Counted from the first letter of the stretch, positions 11,712-20,178 are shown. The stretch is 41,034 bases of DNA from an uncultured Bacteroidales bacterium (GCA_937877465.1 CALFIT010000011.1:1-41034), one strand, 5' to 3'. Program-made: numbers and translations. Notes: a model not told the origin generated them from the sequence alone.

Positions 11712-13176
11712 TTTTGCTGTAGTTGGGTGCCTCCTGCGTGATGGTCACGTCGTGCGGATGGCTTTCGAGGATGCCCGAGTTGGTGATGCGGATGAACTTG
11801 GCTTTCTTCAGCTCCTCGATGGTGTGCGAGCCGGTGTAGCCCATGCCTGAGCGCAGGCCGCCCACCATCTGGTAGACCACCTCGGAGAGCGTGCCTTTGT
11901 AGGGGACGCGCCCGGCGATGCCTTCGGGGACGAGCTTCTTCACGTCTTCCACGTTGTCTTGGAAATAACGGTCCTTCGAGCCTTGCTGCATGGCTTCGAG
12001 CGAACCCATGCCACGGTAGGTCTTGAACTTGCGGCCTTCGTAGATGATGGTGTCGCCCGGCGACTCGTCGACGCCGGCGAAGAGCGAGCCGGCCATGATG
12101 GACGAGGCACCGGCGGCCAAGGCCTTCACGATGTCGCCCGTGTAGCGGATGCCACCGTCGGCGATGATCGGGATGCCCGTGCCTTCCAAAGCCTTCGCGA
12201 CCTCCATGACGGCGGTGAGCTGCGGCACGCCGATGCCGGCCACCACGCGCGTCGTGCAGATGGAGCCGGGACCGATGCCCACCTTGATGGCGTCGGCACC
12301 CGCCTCGGCCAACGCCTTGGCGGCTTCGCCCGTGGCGATGTTGCCCGCCACGATGTCGATCTGCGGATAGTTGTTCTTCAGGTTGCGCACCATGTCGATG
12401 ACGCCTTGCGAATGGCCGTGGGCCGTGTCGACTACGAGGGCGTCGACGCCGGCGTCGACCAAGGCGGCGGCGCGTTCAAGCGTGTTGGCGGCGATGCCCA
12501 CGGCAGCGGCCACACGCAAGCGGCCACGCGAGTCCTTGCAGGCGTTGGGACGCGCCTTCACCTTGATGATGTCCTTATAGGTGATGAGGCCAATCAGGTG
12601 GTTGTCCTTGTCGACCACGGGCAGCTTCTCGATCTTGTATTGTTGCAGGATGTCGGCGGCCTTCTCGAACGAGACCTCCGTCGTGGTGATGAGGTCTTTG
12701 CTCGTCATCACCTCGGCGATGGGGCGGTCGAGGCCACGCTCGAAACGCAGGTCGCGGTTGGTGACGATGCCGACGAGCACGTTCTGGCTGTCGACCACGG
12801 GGATGCCTCCGATGTGGTATTCGCCCATCAGGTCGAGGGCGTCTTTCACGGTGGCGTCGACATGGATGGTCACGGGGTCGCTGATCATGCCGTTTTCGGC
12901 GCGTTTCACCTTGCGCACCTCGGCGGCCTGCTTGCCGATGGTCATGTTCTTGTGCAGCACGCCGATGCCGCCTTCTTGCGCGATGGCGATGGCCATGCGG
13001 CTCTCCGTCACGGTGTCCATGCCGGCAGAGACGACGGGGATGTTCAAGTCGATGTTGCGCGAGAACTTGGTTTTCAGGTTGGTTTCACGGGGAAGTACAT
13101 TACTATAGGAAGGGACCAAGAGGACGTCGTCGTAGGTCAGGCCTTCACCAATGATTTTTTCGGTATCAAATGACAT
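11704..13176 (-). CDS. guaB: Inosine-5'-monophosphate dehydrogenase
   Basis: IMP + NAD+ to XMP, the first committed step of GMP synthesis in the cytosol. About 490 residues: opening IIGEGLTYDDVLLVPSYS, a TIM barrel interrupted by two CBS domains (about 95-210), the catalytic loop GIGPGSICTTR with its Cys, GGIRYTGDIVKALAAGA for phosphate binding, and the flap YRGMGSLEAM. The start is set at MSFDTEKIIGEG (13176), the normal N-terminus; the frame continues 26 codons further but those residues are not family-like and cover the promoter. Length is as expected. Confidence 0.97.
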   Translation of the reverse strand: MSFDTEKIIGEGLTYDDVLLVPSYSNVLPRETNLKTKFSRNIDLNIPVVSAGMDTVTESRMAIAIAQEGGIGVLHKNMTIGKQAAEVRKVKRAENGMISDPVTIHVDATVKDALDLMGEYHIGGIPVVDSQNVLVGIVTNRDLRFERGLDRPIAEVMTSKDLITTTEVSFEKAADILQQYKIEKLPVVDKDNHLIGLITYKDIIKVKARPNACKDSRGRLRVAAAVGIAANTLERAAALVDAGVDALVVDTAHGHSQGVIDMVRNLKNNYPQIDIVAGNIATGEAAKALAEAGADAIKVGIGPGSICTTRVVAGIGVPQLTAVMEVAKALEGTGIPIIADGGIRYTGDIVKALAAGASSIMAGSLFAGVDESPGDTIIYEGRKFKTYRGMGSLEAMQQGSKDRYFQDNVEDVKKLVPEGIAGRVPYKGTLSEVVYQMVGGLRSGMGYTGSHTIEELKKAKFIRITNSGILESHPHDVTITQEAPNYSKRS

Positions 13177-13201
13177 GGCGTGTAGTTTTTGTATTAATCT
13201 G

Positions 13202-13209
13202 CAAAAATA
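13202..13209 (-). promoter_or_regulatory. -7 box of the guaB promoter
   Basis: TATTTTTG on the minus strand, 25 bp before the guaB ATG. No clear -33 TTG is present at 19-21 bp. Its position supports the downstream start choice. Confidence 0.45.
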
Positions 13210-13243
13210 CGGAATTTTCCGATAGGTTGCACGGAATGGACGG

Positions 13244-13314
13244 AAAAAAAGCAACGACCGCCTGTGTCGTTCCTTGCAGAGACTGCGGGAATAGAGGCTG
13301 TTGGCGGTCGTCGC
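13244..13314 (-). terminator. Hairpin terminator of sbcDC
   Basis: Arms at 13303-13314 and 13251-13262 pair at 11 of 12 positions (GCGACGACCGCC against GGCGGTCGTTGC), with a long loop of about 40 nt, and are followed on the minus strand by seven T (13244-13250). This is intrinsic-terminator layout downstream of sbcC. Confidence 0.6.
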
Positions 13315-13337
13315 TGGTGGATTTCTTCGAACCCTTA

Positions 13338-16259
13338 CTAGGTCGTTGTCATGACTTTAATCGTGCTGCAAGAGTTGTGCCCTTCCTGTTCCACCTGAAT
13401 CTGGACGGGGATTTTCTCTTTCAGTTCCTCCACATGGCTGATGATGCCCACGTGGCGGCCAGCTTTGGTGTGGAGCGTGCGTAGCGTGTTGACGGCATTT
13501 TGCAGCGGCTCGCCACTCAGGGTGCCGAAGCCTTCGTCGATGAACAGGGTGTCGACAGACAGGCGTTGCCCGATGTCGCTCAAGGCCAGTGCCAACGACA
13601 ATGAGACGAGGAAACTCTCACCGCCCGAGATGGTGCTTACCGCCCTGCTGGCGAAGCCTTGATAGGCGTCCTCGATGGAGATGACGAAAGTGCCGGGGTC
13701 CACTTTTAGTAGGTAACGGTCGGTCAACGTTTGCATATAACTGTTGGCCGATTGGATCAGGCTCGAAAGCACGTAGCTTTGTGCGATTTTCCTGAATTTG
13801 CTGCCTGTGGCATCACCAATAAATTGGTTCATGCGTGCCCACTTCTGGTAGTCGGCTTTCTTCCTTTCGGCATCGGCGGAGCGTTGCTGATGTAGCTCTC
13901 TGTTATGCTTGTCGGTGTTCTGCTCTTGGATGAGGGCGCCTTTCTTTTCGGCCATCATTGTCAGCATCTTTTCGCAATCGGCAATGCGATTCGTCAAAGC
14001 CTCCAGGGTGTCAGTGTCATTCAGCACAGGTTTTGCATTCAAGTGTTCCTGTAGGTTCTTGAATGCCTCTTCCTTCAAGGTCTTGGTAGCCAATACTTTG
14101 TTACGCACTCTGTCAATCTTTGCGCTTAATTCCGAGATTGATAGGGGAGTATAGGTGTCCAATGCGGTGAGGCGTTCCCTGTTGATGTCGGCTTGGCTTT
14201 GCAAATAATCGTCCAATAGATGATCGTTTTGTGCGATGGCGTCCTCGGCAAGTTTCAGTTGGTCCAAAGCCGTGGCGGTCTTGCTCTTCACGTCGTTGGC
14301 TTTCTTCAACAGATCCGGCATTTCCTCAGCTTCCGATGCCGTCAGCGTGCTCCAATCGTGCTTCAGAAGGAGGATGTCGTCGGTGATTTCCTTGACCGTC
14401 TGGCATTTTGTGGCGATTTGGCTTAGTTGTGCGTCGAGTGCCTGCCTTTGCCGAATCGTGGTTTGTAGGCTCTTCACCTGCGTCTGTGCTTCCTCGATTT
14501 TTGTGTCAAGTTCGCTTAAGGCAGTTTTGGTGTCGGTTTCCAGAGACTGTAGCACCTGCGGCGTGTCTTTTTCGATGGTCTCGATGCCACATGCCTTGCA
14601 AGCTTCAATCACTTTTTGACGTGCCTTTGCGATGGAGTCGTCGTTGTCGAAAGCGCGTTTGGAGGTTTCATACGCGCTTGTGGCGGTCTTTATCTCGGCG
14701 TCCAGCTTGTTTTTCTCGTTCAGCAAATTCGTATAGGCCGTATCGGCTTCGTTGAAGGCCTCGGTCAAGCCGTTGACCAGCGCTGCCAGCTCGTCTTCAT
14801 GGGGCAGTTCGTTCTTGATTTCCTGTCGGCAAACGGGACAGATGTCGCCCACATGCAGCCTCTGGCGCATGGTTTGGGCAAACTTGTCGATGGTGTCTTT
14901 TTGCTTCTCGAGCAGTTCCTTTTGCGACGCCATTTTTGTCTTGGCATCATGAAGTAGAGGCTCCATTTTCGAGGCTTCTCCTTTCTTCTGTCCGATGTCG
15001 GCAAGCGCTTTGTTGAGACCTTCTTCTGCCGTTTTCCTACGACTCTTTTCGGCCTTGTAGGTGTCAATGCGATCGAGCGCCGTTTTGATGTTTTGCTTTG
15101 CCTCAAGGGTCTTGTCGCGCAAGGCTCTTAGATCGGTCAGTCGTTGCGTTGCCAGGGCCTCTTCCTCGGATTTGATCTCGGGCAACTTGTTGCGCTCGGT
15201 TTCCACTCTCTGTCTTTCTGTCTCTGCAAAGGCGAGGCCGGCAAGTACTTTTGCATATTCTCGAGCCAGAGTTGTTAGCTCGCCCTTGTGGGTTGTCGCC
15301 TTGCTTTCGGCATCTGTTTTCGCCCTAAGCCAGCCACGGGCCTCCACGGTGTCAGTCCACTGCCTTGTCAGCGATTCGTCGACTTTGAAGGAATCGCTTT
15401 CGGTCGTGGCAACGGCGTCGTCATATGTTTTTTGCGTCAATCCCAGTTTCTCGGAAAGGTCGTCATTGTCCTTTAACCATTTTGTCTTCGCTTTGTCCTT
15501 GTCTAGCAGTCGCCTATATGCCGATTGTTGGGCTTCGAGGCTTTTGGTCTCCTCATGCTTGCGCTTCATGTCTTCCTCGGAAGGGTTGGGCATCTCGTCG
15601 ACCAACTGTTTCGAGGATGTCCAGGCCAATTCTTTTTGCGAGGTCACGTCGTAGATTTTTTTCCCGATCTTGGAATATACGTCGACGCCGGTGATTTTTT
15701 CCAAAATCGTCGCTTTTTCTTTGTCGGCGCTATTGAGGAATCGCGTGAACTCGCCTTGGGCAAGCAGCGTCGTACGGCAAAACTGGTCGAAATCGAGGCC
15801 GATGGCGTCCTTGATTTCTTTTTTGATGTCGGCGTCTTTTTCGAGTTTCTTTTCCGTGTCGAGGTTTTCCCAAATCCAGTCTTTCGATTGCAGTCGCCCT
15901 GTCGGTTTCTTGCGGGCGCGGGCCACCGACCAGGTTGCCTTGTAATGCGTGCCGTTGCTTCCTGTGAAGGTCAACGAAACGAAGGCTTCGCCTGTGTTTT
16001 TTCGCATCAGTTGTCGGGGGTCATTGATCATGACGACGCCTTCGCCGTCTCTGGTGTTGCCTTCCATCTTGGTGCCGTCAAGTCTGGGCGTGTCGGCATA
16101 GAGGGCGAGGCAGATGGCGTCGAGGATGGTCGACTTGCCAGCGCCGGTCTTGCCTGTAATCAGGAAGACCTCGCTGTCGACCAACGGGCTGGCTTCGAAG
16201 TCGATGACGGCGTCTTCGATTGACGCGATGTTGTGTATGGTGAGTTTCTGTATTTTCAT
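13338..16259 (-). CDS. sbcC: Exonuclease subunit SbcC (Rad50-like ATPase)
   Basis: A 973-residue SMC-like ATPase that with SbcD cuts hairpins and processes DNA ends. Visible are Walker A GKTGAGKST (36-44), Q-loop region FCRTTLLAQGEFTRFL, long coiled coils on both sides of a zinc hook CPVC (about 472-475), the ABC signature TISGGESFLVSLSLALAL (about 875) and Walker B LFIDEGFGTL (about 905). Length is normal. It follows sbcD by 20 bp on the same strand, and a strong hairpin lies downstream. Confidence 0.95.
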   Translation of the reverse strand: MKIQKLTIHNIASIEDAVIDFEASPLVDSEVFLITGKTGAGKSTILDAICLALYADTPRLDGTKMEGNTRDGEGVVMINDPRQLMRKNTGEAFVSLTFTGSNGTHYKATWSVARARKKPTGRLQSKDWIWENLDTEKKLEKDADIKKEIKDAIGLDFDQFCRTTLLAQGEFTRFLNSADKEKATILEKITGVDVYSKIGKKIYDVTSQKELAWTSSKQLVDEMPNPSEEDMKRKHEETKSLEAQQSAYRRLLDKDKAKTKWLKDNDDLSEKLGLTQKTYDDAVATTESDSFKVDESLTRQWTDTVEARGWLRAKTDAESKATTHKGELTTLAREYAKVLAGLAFAETERQRVETERNKLPEIKSEEEALATQRLTDLRALRDKTLEAKQNIKTALDRIDTYKAEKSRRKTAEEGLNKALADIGQKKGEASKMEPLLHDAKTKMASQKELLEKQKDTIDKFAQTMRQRLHVGDICPVCRQEIKNELPHEDELAALVNGLTEAFNEADTAYTNLLNEKNKLDAEIKTATSAYETSKRAFDNDDSIAKARQKVIEACKACGIETIEKDTPQVLQSLETDTKTALSELDTKIEEAQTQVKSLQTTIRQRQALDAQLSQIATKCQTVKEITDDILLLKHDWSTLTASEAEEMPDLLKKANDVKSKTATALDQLKLAEDAIAQNDHLLDDYLQSQADINRERLTALDTYTPLSISELSAKIDRVRNKVLATKTLKEEAFKNLQEHLNAKPVLNDTDTLEALTNRIADCEKMLTMMAEKKGALIQEQNTDKHNRELHQQRSADAERKKADYQKWARMNQFIGDATGSKFRKIAQSYVLSSLIQSANSYMQTLTDRYLLKVDPGTFVISIEDAYQGFASRAVSTISGGESFLVSLSLALALSDIGQRLSVDTLFIDEGFGTLSGEPLQNAVNTLRTLHTKAGRHVGIISHVEELKEKIPVQIQVEQEGHNSCSTIKVMTTT

Positions 16260-16279
16260 GTTGTTGTCCTCCCTCGTTT

Positions 16280-17443
16280 TTATTTCCTTTCTTCCTCTTT
16301 AACCATCGCAAGGGCTTCGTTGAAGATGGCTTCCAGCTCATCGTCGAAGCCGTATCCGCTGTCGCCGAAGTATTTCTTGACGATTTCAATCGGTTCTTCC
16401 GACTGGAATTCCTGCACCGAGAGTGCCGTGACGGCGTTTTGTCTCGGCGTTTTGCGTTTCGCATTGATGCAGCAAAGGCGGCATCGCTTGTTTTGGGTCA
16501 GGGCTACGGCGTCCATGAAAGCCTCGGCGGGGAGGAAGTCGTCGATGGCCACGTTCAGTCGGATGTAGGAGGGGATGTCGTCGGGGTATTCCTTCAGGCG
16601 TTCCAAGGCTTCGTCCCAAGTGGCGAAATCGTTGGTGGGCAGTGTCACCAATGGATGCGGGTTGTCGATTTCGATGGCCGTCACCGTGGGTTTGGCGCCA
16701 TGCTTCTCTATCTCCACCATGCTGATGGAGTGGGAGTAGCTCTCGTCGAAGCTGACGGCCAACGGCGTGCCGCAATATCTCACGTTATGTTTGCCGCTGT
16801 GCACAAACTGTTCGTGGTGGATATGGCCAAGGGCTAGATAATCGTAGCCTGTGCCCAATTGTCCCAATTCGAGCGCGTCGATGCCGCCAACGGTGAGCTC
16901 GGTCGCATGGTCGTGTCCTGTAAAGTCACAGCCGCGCACCGTGGTGTGGGCAGTCATTACCACGGGAAGGTCTTCGGTGTTCATCTCGGCCACCTTGTCG
17001 ATCAGCTGTTGGAAGATGCCTTCAGGGAGGTTGCGCACGTTGGTATAGGGGACGGCGATGACGTATCCTTTGCCTGGCACGGCTACGATGTGCTCGTCGA
17101 GGTGGTTTTTCTCCATCTGCCCGATGGCAAACACGTTCAATGCCCTCCAAGGCGTGCGGAAGATCTCGTGTTTCGAGCCGCTGTCATGATTGCCGGCAGT
17201 CATCACGATGGTCATCTGTGGGTGAGCCTCGTGTATCTTAACCATGGCATCTGCCAACAAGGTTTGGACGGCAGCTGAAGGCTGCGAAGTGTGGTACACG
17301 TCGCCACACAGCAGAAACACGTCGGGTCGGTTTTCCCTCACGATGTCGATGATTTGGCTCAGCATCGCCGTTTGCTCTTGGGTGCGGTCATAGCCATACA
17401 AGGTGTGGCCCAAGTGCCAGTCGCTGGTATGCAGTATTTTCAT
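16280..17443 (-). CDS. sbcD: Exonuclease subunit SbcD (Mre11-like phosphodiesterase)
   Basis: A 387-residue calcineurin-type nuclease partner of SbcC. Metal-binding motifs are in order: TSDWHLGH (6-13), CGDVYHT (46-52), AGNHDSGS (83-90), TAHTTVRG (about 165) and GHIHHEQF (about 207). The C-terminal part corresponds to the SbcD capping domain. It precedes sbcC in the usual order. The start MKILHTSDWH is the family's standard N-terminus. Confidence 0.96.
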   Translation of the reverse strand: MKILHTSDWHLGHTLYGYDRTQEQTAMLSQIIDIVRENRPDVFLLCGDVYHTSQPSAAVQTLLADAMVKIHEAHPQMTIVMTAGNHDSGSKHEIFRTPWRALNVFAIGQMEKNHLDEHIVAVPGKGYVIAVPYTNVRNLPEGIFQQLIDKVAEMNTEDLPVVMTAHTTVRGCDFTGHDHATELTVGGIDALELGQLGTGYDYLALGHIHHEQFVHSGKHNVRYCGTPLAVSFDESYSHSISMVEIEKHGAKPTVTAIEIDNPHPLVTLPTNDFATWDEALERLKEYPDDIPSYIRLNVAIDDFLPAEAFMDAVALTQNKRCRLCCINAKRKTPRQNAVTALSVQEFQSEEPIEIVKKYFGDSGYGFDDELEAIFNEALAMVKEEERK

Positions 17444-17482
17444 GGTCGTACTATTGCGTTTGTTTCTTCTGTATCTATATAG

Positions 17483-17635
17483 TCACTCCGCATCGTTTTT
17501 TTTAACCGTCAGCTCAATTCTTGGCAAAACAGGCGAGAAATGTGTGCCTTCGACCAGCTCGAAGCTGACCCTTCCACTGCATTGTTTGCTCAGGATGTTG
17601 GCGGCGATGCGGGTCTTGTCTTCCACCGTGGCCAT
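17483..17635 (-). CDS. Small hypothetical protein, possibly a frameshifted remnant
   Basis: A 50-residue frame starting MATVEDKTRIAANILSKQ and ending TVKKNDAE lies between sbcD and the fic gene. The frame is open upstream to 17740, but those 35 residues are Ser/Asn/Lys-rich and look non-coding. In the neighbouring frame a stretch MQQLLNHIFYLLLPEGVTKE precedes it at 17711, and one base shift near 17650 would join the two into a coherent protein of about 70 residues. No family recognised. The rest of the gap from 17444 to 17759 shows nothing else. Confidence 0.3.
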   Translation of the reverse strand: MATVEDKTRIAANILSKQCSGRVSFELVEGTHFSPVLPRIELTVKKNDAE

Positions 17636-17759
17636 GCGTCGTTCCTTCGAGTTCTTTCGTGACGCCTTCGGGGAGGAGGAGATAAAAGATGTGGTTGAGT
17701 AGTTGTTGCATCGTGATTGTTGTATGAACCATGTATTCAATCCATCGATTTCATGATAA

Positions 17760-18836
17760 CTATTTTATGACTGACGTGGCCAGTACAAGCCAAGACTTAT
17801 CCGTGTCGCGACGTTGAATATAGCCCTTGTCCGCCATTCCGTCTATTAGTTTCTGTATCGCTGAAACATTAATGCCTAATTCTTCCGATAACCTTGCGTA
17901 TGTATCATACGGATTGTCTTGAAGTAGATGAAGGAGTCTTGATGCGTTAGGAGAACGGAAAACTATTTTTTCGCCATCATACCACCACACATTTTCATCC
18001 TTATTCTCAATGTACGCGATATTATATGCCAACTCGTCTTCAACCAACTTAGCAAAATACGTAACAAAGTTTCTCGTTTTGGTGAGGCTTGCATGGGCCC
18101 CAACGGAAGGCACCAAACCAACTACTATGTCCGTTTTATGCAGCGCTTCCAAATACTCTTGCTTCTTCCTACTCCTCACCACAATCATAGGCCAACCGTG
18201 GCGGGCCAGAATGTAGTTCACCATTAGGCGAGCAATCCTGCCATTGCCATCCTCAAACGGGTGGATACGGATATAACGGTAATGAAACAAAGCGGCAAGT
18301 TCCACTACTGAGTATTTGCCAGACGTCTCGGCATCGTTATACCAGTTGACAAGGTCGGTCATCAGCGCAGGAGTCTCTTCGGGCGAGGCATACTCGAACC
18401 GGTCGCCATAGCGGGTAATCACGCTGTTAGGCCGCGTCTTGTATTGACCCGCATGTATCACATAGCTCGTCTGCTGTCCTCCAGGCAAGTTGCGATAGAC
18501 GGTGTAATCTTCGCGCAATAGCGTCTTGTGAAGTGTTCGGATGAAGTGCTGTGTCATGGGCATGTTGCCCTCTTTTACTGCCTGACTCATCATTTCCAGC
18601 CCCACTTGGCTGGCCTTCATCTCCATGAAGTCCTGCAAATGTCCCTCTCCGCTTACGGCACCAAACATCAACAGCAATTCGGTTTGACCGTATGTCAGCG
18701 TATTGCCCTCGATGTGGTTGCTGTTGTAATTGTACTCCACGGTGAACCGCCTACTGAGGCTGTTTTGCTGAAGCGCTGTAAGCGGTTGAAGTTCCCTCCA
18801 TTTTCCAAACAAATTGTTTAGTCGCTCTCTTGCCAT
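17760..18836 (-). CDS. Fic family protein with winged-helix C-terminus
   Basis: A 358-residue Fic-domain protein. The core motif HPFEDGNGRIAR (192-203) is complete, so AMP transfer (or related nucleotidyl transfer) to a target hydroxyl is expected. An N-terminal inhibitory motif of the (S/T)xxxE(G/N) type is present as SNHIEGN (39-45), placing it with self-inhibited class II-like Fic proteins. The C-terminal region (about 295-350: LSEELGINVSAIQKLIDGM) looks like a winged helix, suggesting DNA binding. No separate antitoxin gene is next to it, as expected when inhibition is built in. A 21-bp palindrome lies 44 bp upstream of the start and could be its own operator. Confidence 0.92.
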   Translation of the reverse strand: MARERLNNLFGKWRELQPLTALQQNSLSRRFTVEYNYNSNHIEGNTLTYGQTELLLMFGAVSGEGHLQDFMEMKASQVGLEMMSQAVKEGNMPMTQHFIRTLHKTLLREDYTVYRNLPGGQQTSYVIHAGQYKTRPNSVITRYGDRFEYASPEETPALMTDLVNWYNDAETSGKYSVVELAALFHYRYIRIHPFEDGNGRIARLMVNYILARHGWPMIVVRSRKKQEYLEALHKTDIVVGLVPSVGAHASLTKTRNFVTYFAKLVEDELAYNIAYIENKDENVWWYDGEKIVFRSPNASRLLHLLQDNPYDTYARLSEELGINVSAIQKLIDGMADKGYIQRRDTDKSWLVLATSVIK

Positions 18837-18879
18837 TTCCGATGAAAATTTGGTTCAATAATCAAGAAATCACCAATCG

Positions 18880-18900
18880 AAGGTGGTAGCCTACCACTTT
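18880..18900. promoter_or_regulatory. 21-bp palindrome upstream of fic (box 1)
   Basis: AAGGTGGTA, three bases GCC, TACCACTTT. The reverse complement of box 2 (18974-18994) has the same 9-bp arms and differs only in the 3-bp centre. It lies 44-64 bp before the fic ATG, where an operator would sit. A TATTATTG box on the minus strand (18908-18915) nearby is a weak candidate -7 element. Confidence 0.6.
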
Positions 18901-18957
18901 CATGGTGCAATAATACGATTTTTCTTTGAACGGGAGGCTAAAATCTCCAATTTAATT

Positions 18958-19010
18958 CAAAAAACAAGGCTATAAAGTGGTAACTTACCACCTTTAAGCC
19001 TTGTTTTTTT
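18958..19010 (-). terminator. Hairpin terminator containing palindrome box 2
   Basis: A 20-bp imperfect stem (18964-19004, arms starting ACAAGGC and ending GCCTTGT) with A/T runs on both sides, so it should end transcripts in either direction; the relevant one is the minus-strand YolD/polymerase-remnant transcript ending at 19038. The upper stem (18974-18994) is the second copy of the 21-bp palindrome found before fic. Confidence 0.7.
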
Positions 19011-19037
19011 TTTGCTTTGTTACAATATCCTCCTAAT

Positions 19038-19259
19038 CTATGTGATTCCAATCCCCGAAACCAAACGCAAAGGAATCACGATCCCATCAGCCAAAACGAG
19101 GCATTGGCCGTAGTCGTCGATGGCCTTCAGTAGGCCTTGGATGGTTTTGTAGGCTCCGCCTTCTTTCTTCGCGTCGGGCTCGAAGTAGGTTACGGCGACG
19201 TTGGGATGTGTCGCCGAAACGTGATGCGGCAAATTAATGATATCCTCGTATTGTTCCAT
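19038..19259 (-). CDS. YolD-like protein with internal deletion (73 aa)
   Basis: The first 19 residues (MEQYEDIINLPHHVSATHP) match the opening of YolD-like proteins, and the last about 54 (VAVTYFEPDAKKEGGAY, later VLADGIVIPLRLV) match their C-terminus. The middle, which in relatives carries an RAAQFAPFAAL-type segment and a charged helix, is missing, and the frame is kept. Relatives are roughly 110-120 residues, as I recall. YolD-like proteins are partners of Y-family polymerases; here the upstream gene is such a polymerase, also internally deleted. Function is doubtful. Confidence 0.65.
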   Translation of the reverse strand: MEQYEDIINLPHHVSATHPNVAVTYFEPDAKKEGGAYKTIQGLLKAIDDYGQCLVLADGIVIPLRLVSGIGIT

Positions 19260-19261
19260 AA

Positions 19262-19296
19262 CTCTAAACTCTAAACCCTAAACTCTAAACTCTAAA
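19262..19296. repeat. Heptanucleotide tandem repeat (CTCTAAA)5
   Basis: Five contiguous 7-bp units, CTCTAAA with one CCCTAAA, filling the gap between the YolD-like start and the polymerase-remnant stop. Confidence 0.9.
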
Positions 19297-19632
19297 CTAT
19301 GCTTTATGTCCTCCAATCTGTTGATTCCGTTCCATAGCCGTAGCCCCTTCTTCAAAATTGAGGCCTTTCAGGATGGCGTTTTTGCCAAACTTCGCCTTGA
19401 TCTCCAAGAGCGCTTCCTGCATCTTGCGTTCCTTGGCCCTTTCCTCGGCGTCGTAGTTGATGGTCAGGACGATTTGGTCGGTCACAAGATGGTGTTTCAC
19501 CAAGTTCATCGACATCTCATCAGCCATTTCCATCACCACGACCTTGGTTTTCTTGTAGTCATATCCGACCGACAGCACCTGCCCGTTGCTCAACGACTTC
19601 AGGTCTATCGCTATGTAGGTGCATTGCTTCAT
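19297..19632 (-). CDS. Y-family DNA polymerase remnant with internal deletion (111 aa)
   Basis: Residues 1-13 (MKQCTYIAIDLKS) are the standard N-terminus of a Bacteroidales/Firmicutes Y-family polymerase group, where FYASVEC should follow. Instead the frame jumps to LSNGQVLSVGYDY, typical of the C-terminal region, and continues through LVTDQIVLTINYD to the family's end FGKNAILKGLNFEEGAT and IGGHKA. The whole catalytic palm and fingers, over 300 residues, are gone, so it cannot polymerise; part of the little-finger region remains. The frame has a start and stop and lies between ssrA and the YolD-like miniature. Confidence 0.7.
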   Translation of the reverse strand: MKQCTYIAIDLKSLSNGQVLSVGYDYKKTKVVVMEMADEMSMNLVKHHLVTDQIVLTINYDAEERAKERKMQEALLEIKAKFGKNAILKGLNFEEGATAMERNQQIGGHKA

Positions 19633-19642
19633 CAGGATATAA

Positions 19643-19670
19643 ACAAGCCGCTGAAGGGTCAGCGGCTTGT
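19643..19670 (-). terminator. Terminator of ssrA
   Basis: A perfect 12-bp stem ACAAGCCGCTGA / TCAGCGGCTTGT with a 4-nt loop, starting 11 bp after the tmRNA 3' end. The following minus-strand sequence is TTTATAT, a weak U-tract. Confidence 0.75.
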
Positions 19671-19680
19671 TCGGTTTTTG

Positions 19681-20078
19681 TGGAGATGGAGGGAGTCGAA
19701 CCCTCGTCCAAACAAGGAACCCCCAGGCTTTCTACATGCTTATTCCGCTGTTGGTTTTCGTGCCGCGCAACGAAGCGAACGCCGTAAACGCGACCTTATC
19801 TCCTGAGTTTCGCCACACCGTCGGAGCGCCAGTGCGACTATCCCGAAATTGCTTAGCACCTCGTTCCCAGGCCGGAATCAGGAATCTCCACCTGCGAGAT
19901 GTCTCGTCCGCTCACCTTGTGTGCGGATTGAGCCAGTGACCTACTGTGCTTCGATCAGGCAGCGAGAGCGTAGTTGTTTTCGCCAATTACTTTTTTGCAG
20001 TCAAGATTTACGAGCGTCACTGCGAGGCTCGGCATGCTTACATGACAATTCGTCTTGCTGTCGAAACCATACATCCCC
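19681..20078 (-). ncRNA. ssrA: tmRNA (transfer-messenger RNA)
   Basis: The 5' end (minus strand from 20078) GGGGATG pairs with CATCTCC at 19682-19688 to form the 7-bp acceptor stem, with A at 19681 as discriminator. The 5' sequence ATGGTTTCGACAGC and the T-arm GGGTTCGACTCCC are canonical. The messenger part reads GGC GAA AAC AAC TAC GCT CTC GCT GCC TGA (minus strand, about 19952-19981), giving the tag GENNYALAA and ending in the degradation signal ALAA. CCA is not encoded (CAA follows). It rescues stalled ribosomes. Length about 398 nt is normal. Confidence 0.95.
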
Positions 20079-20082
20079 AAAA

Positions 20083-20110
20083 CAGTTTGCAGTTTGCAGT
20101 TTGCAGTTGT
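20083..20110. repeat. Heptanucleotide tandem repeat (CAGTTTG)4
   Basis: Three CAGTTTG units and one CAGTTGT, 5 bp upstream of the mature tmRNA 5' end, inside the presumed precursor leader. Confidence 0.85.
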
Positions 20111-20147
20111 TCAGTTGACAAGTTTTGTCATCCTTGAAAAGCGAGTG

Positions 20148-20178
20148 CAAAATTACATTTATTTTCAATACCCCGCAA
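20148..20178 (-). promoter_or_regulatory. Promoter of ssrA
   Basis: On the minus strand TTG (20176-20178), 20 bp, then TAATTTTG (20148-20155), a good Bacteroidota consensus. Transcription would start about 60 nt before the mature 5' end, leaving a leader for removal by RNase P. Confidence 0.6.

Noticed and set aside
11959..13173. 404-residue open frame antisense to guaB
   Set aside because: Mirror of guaB codon bias, without family-like motifs.
19262..19296. Telomere-like CCCTAAA repeat
   Set aside because: Only one unit has the plant-telomere form; it is a short bacterial heptanucleotide array between two genes.
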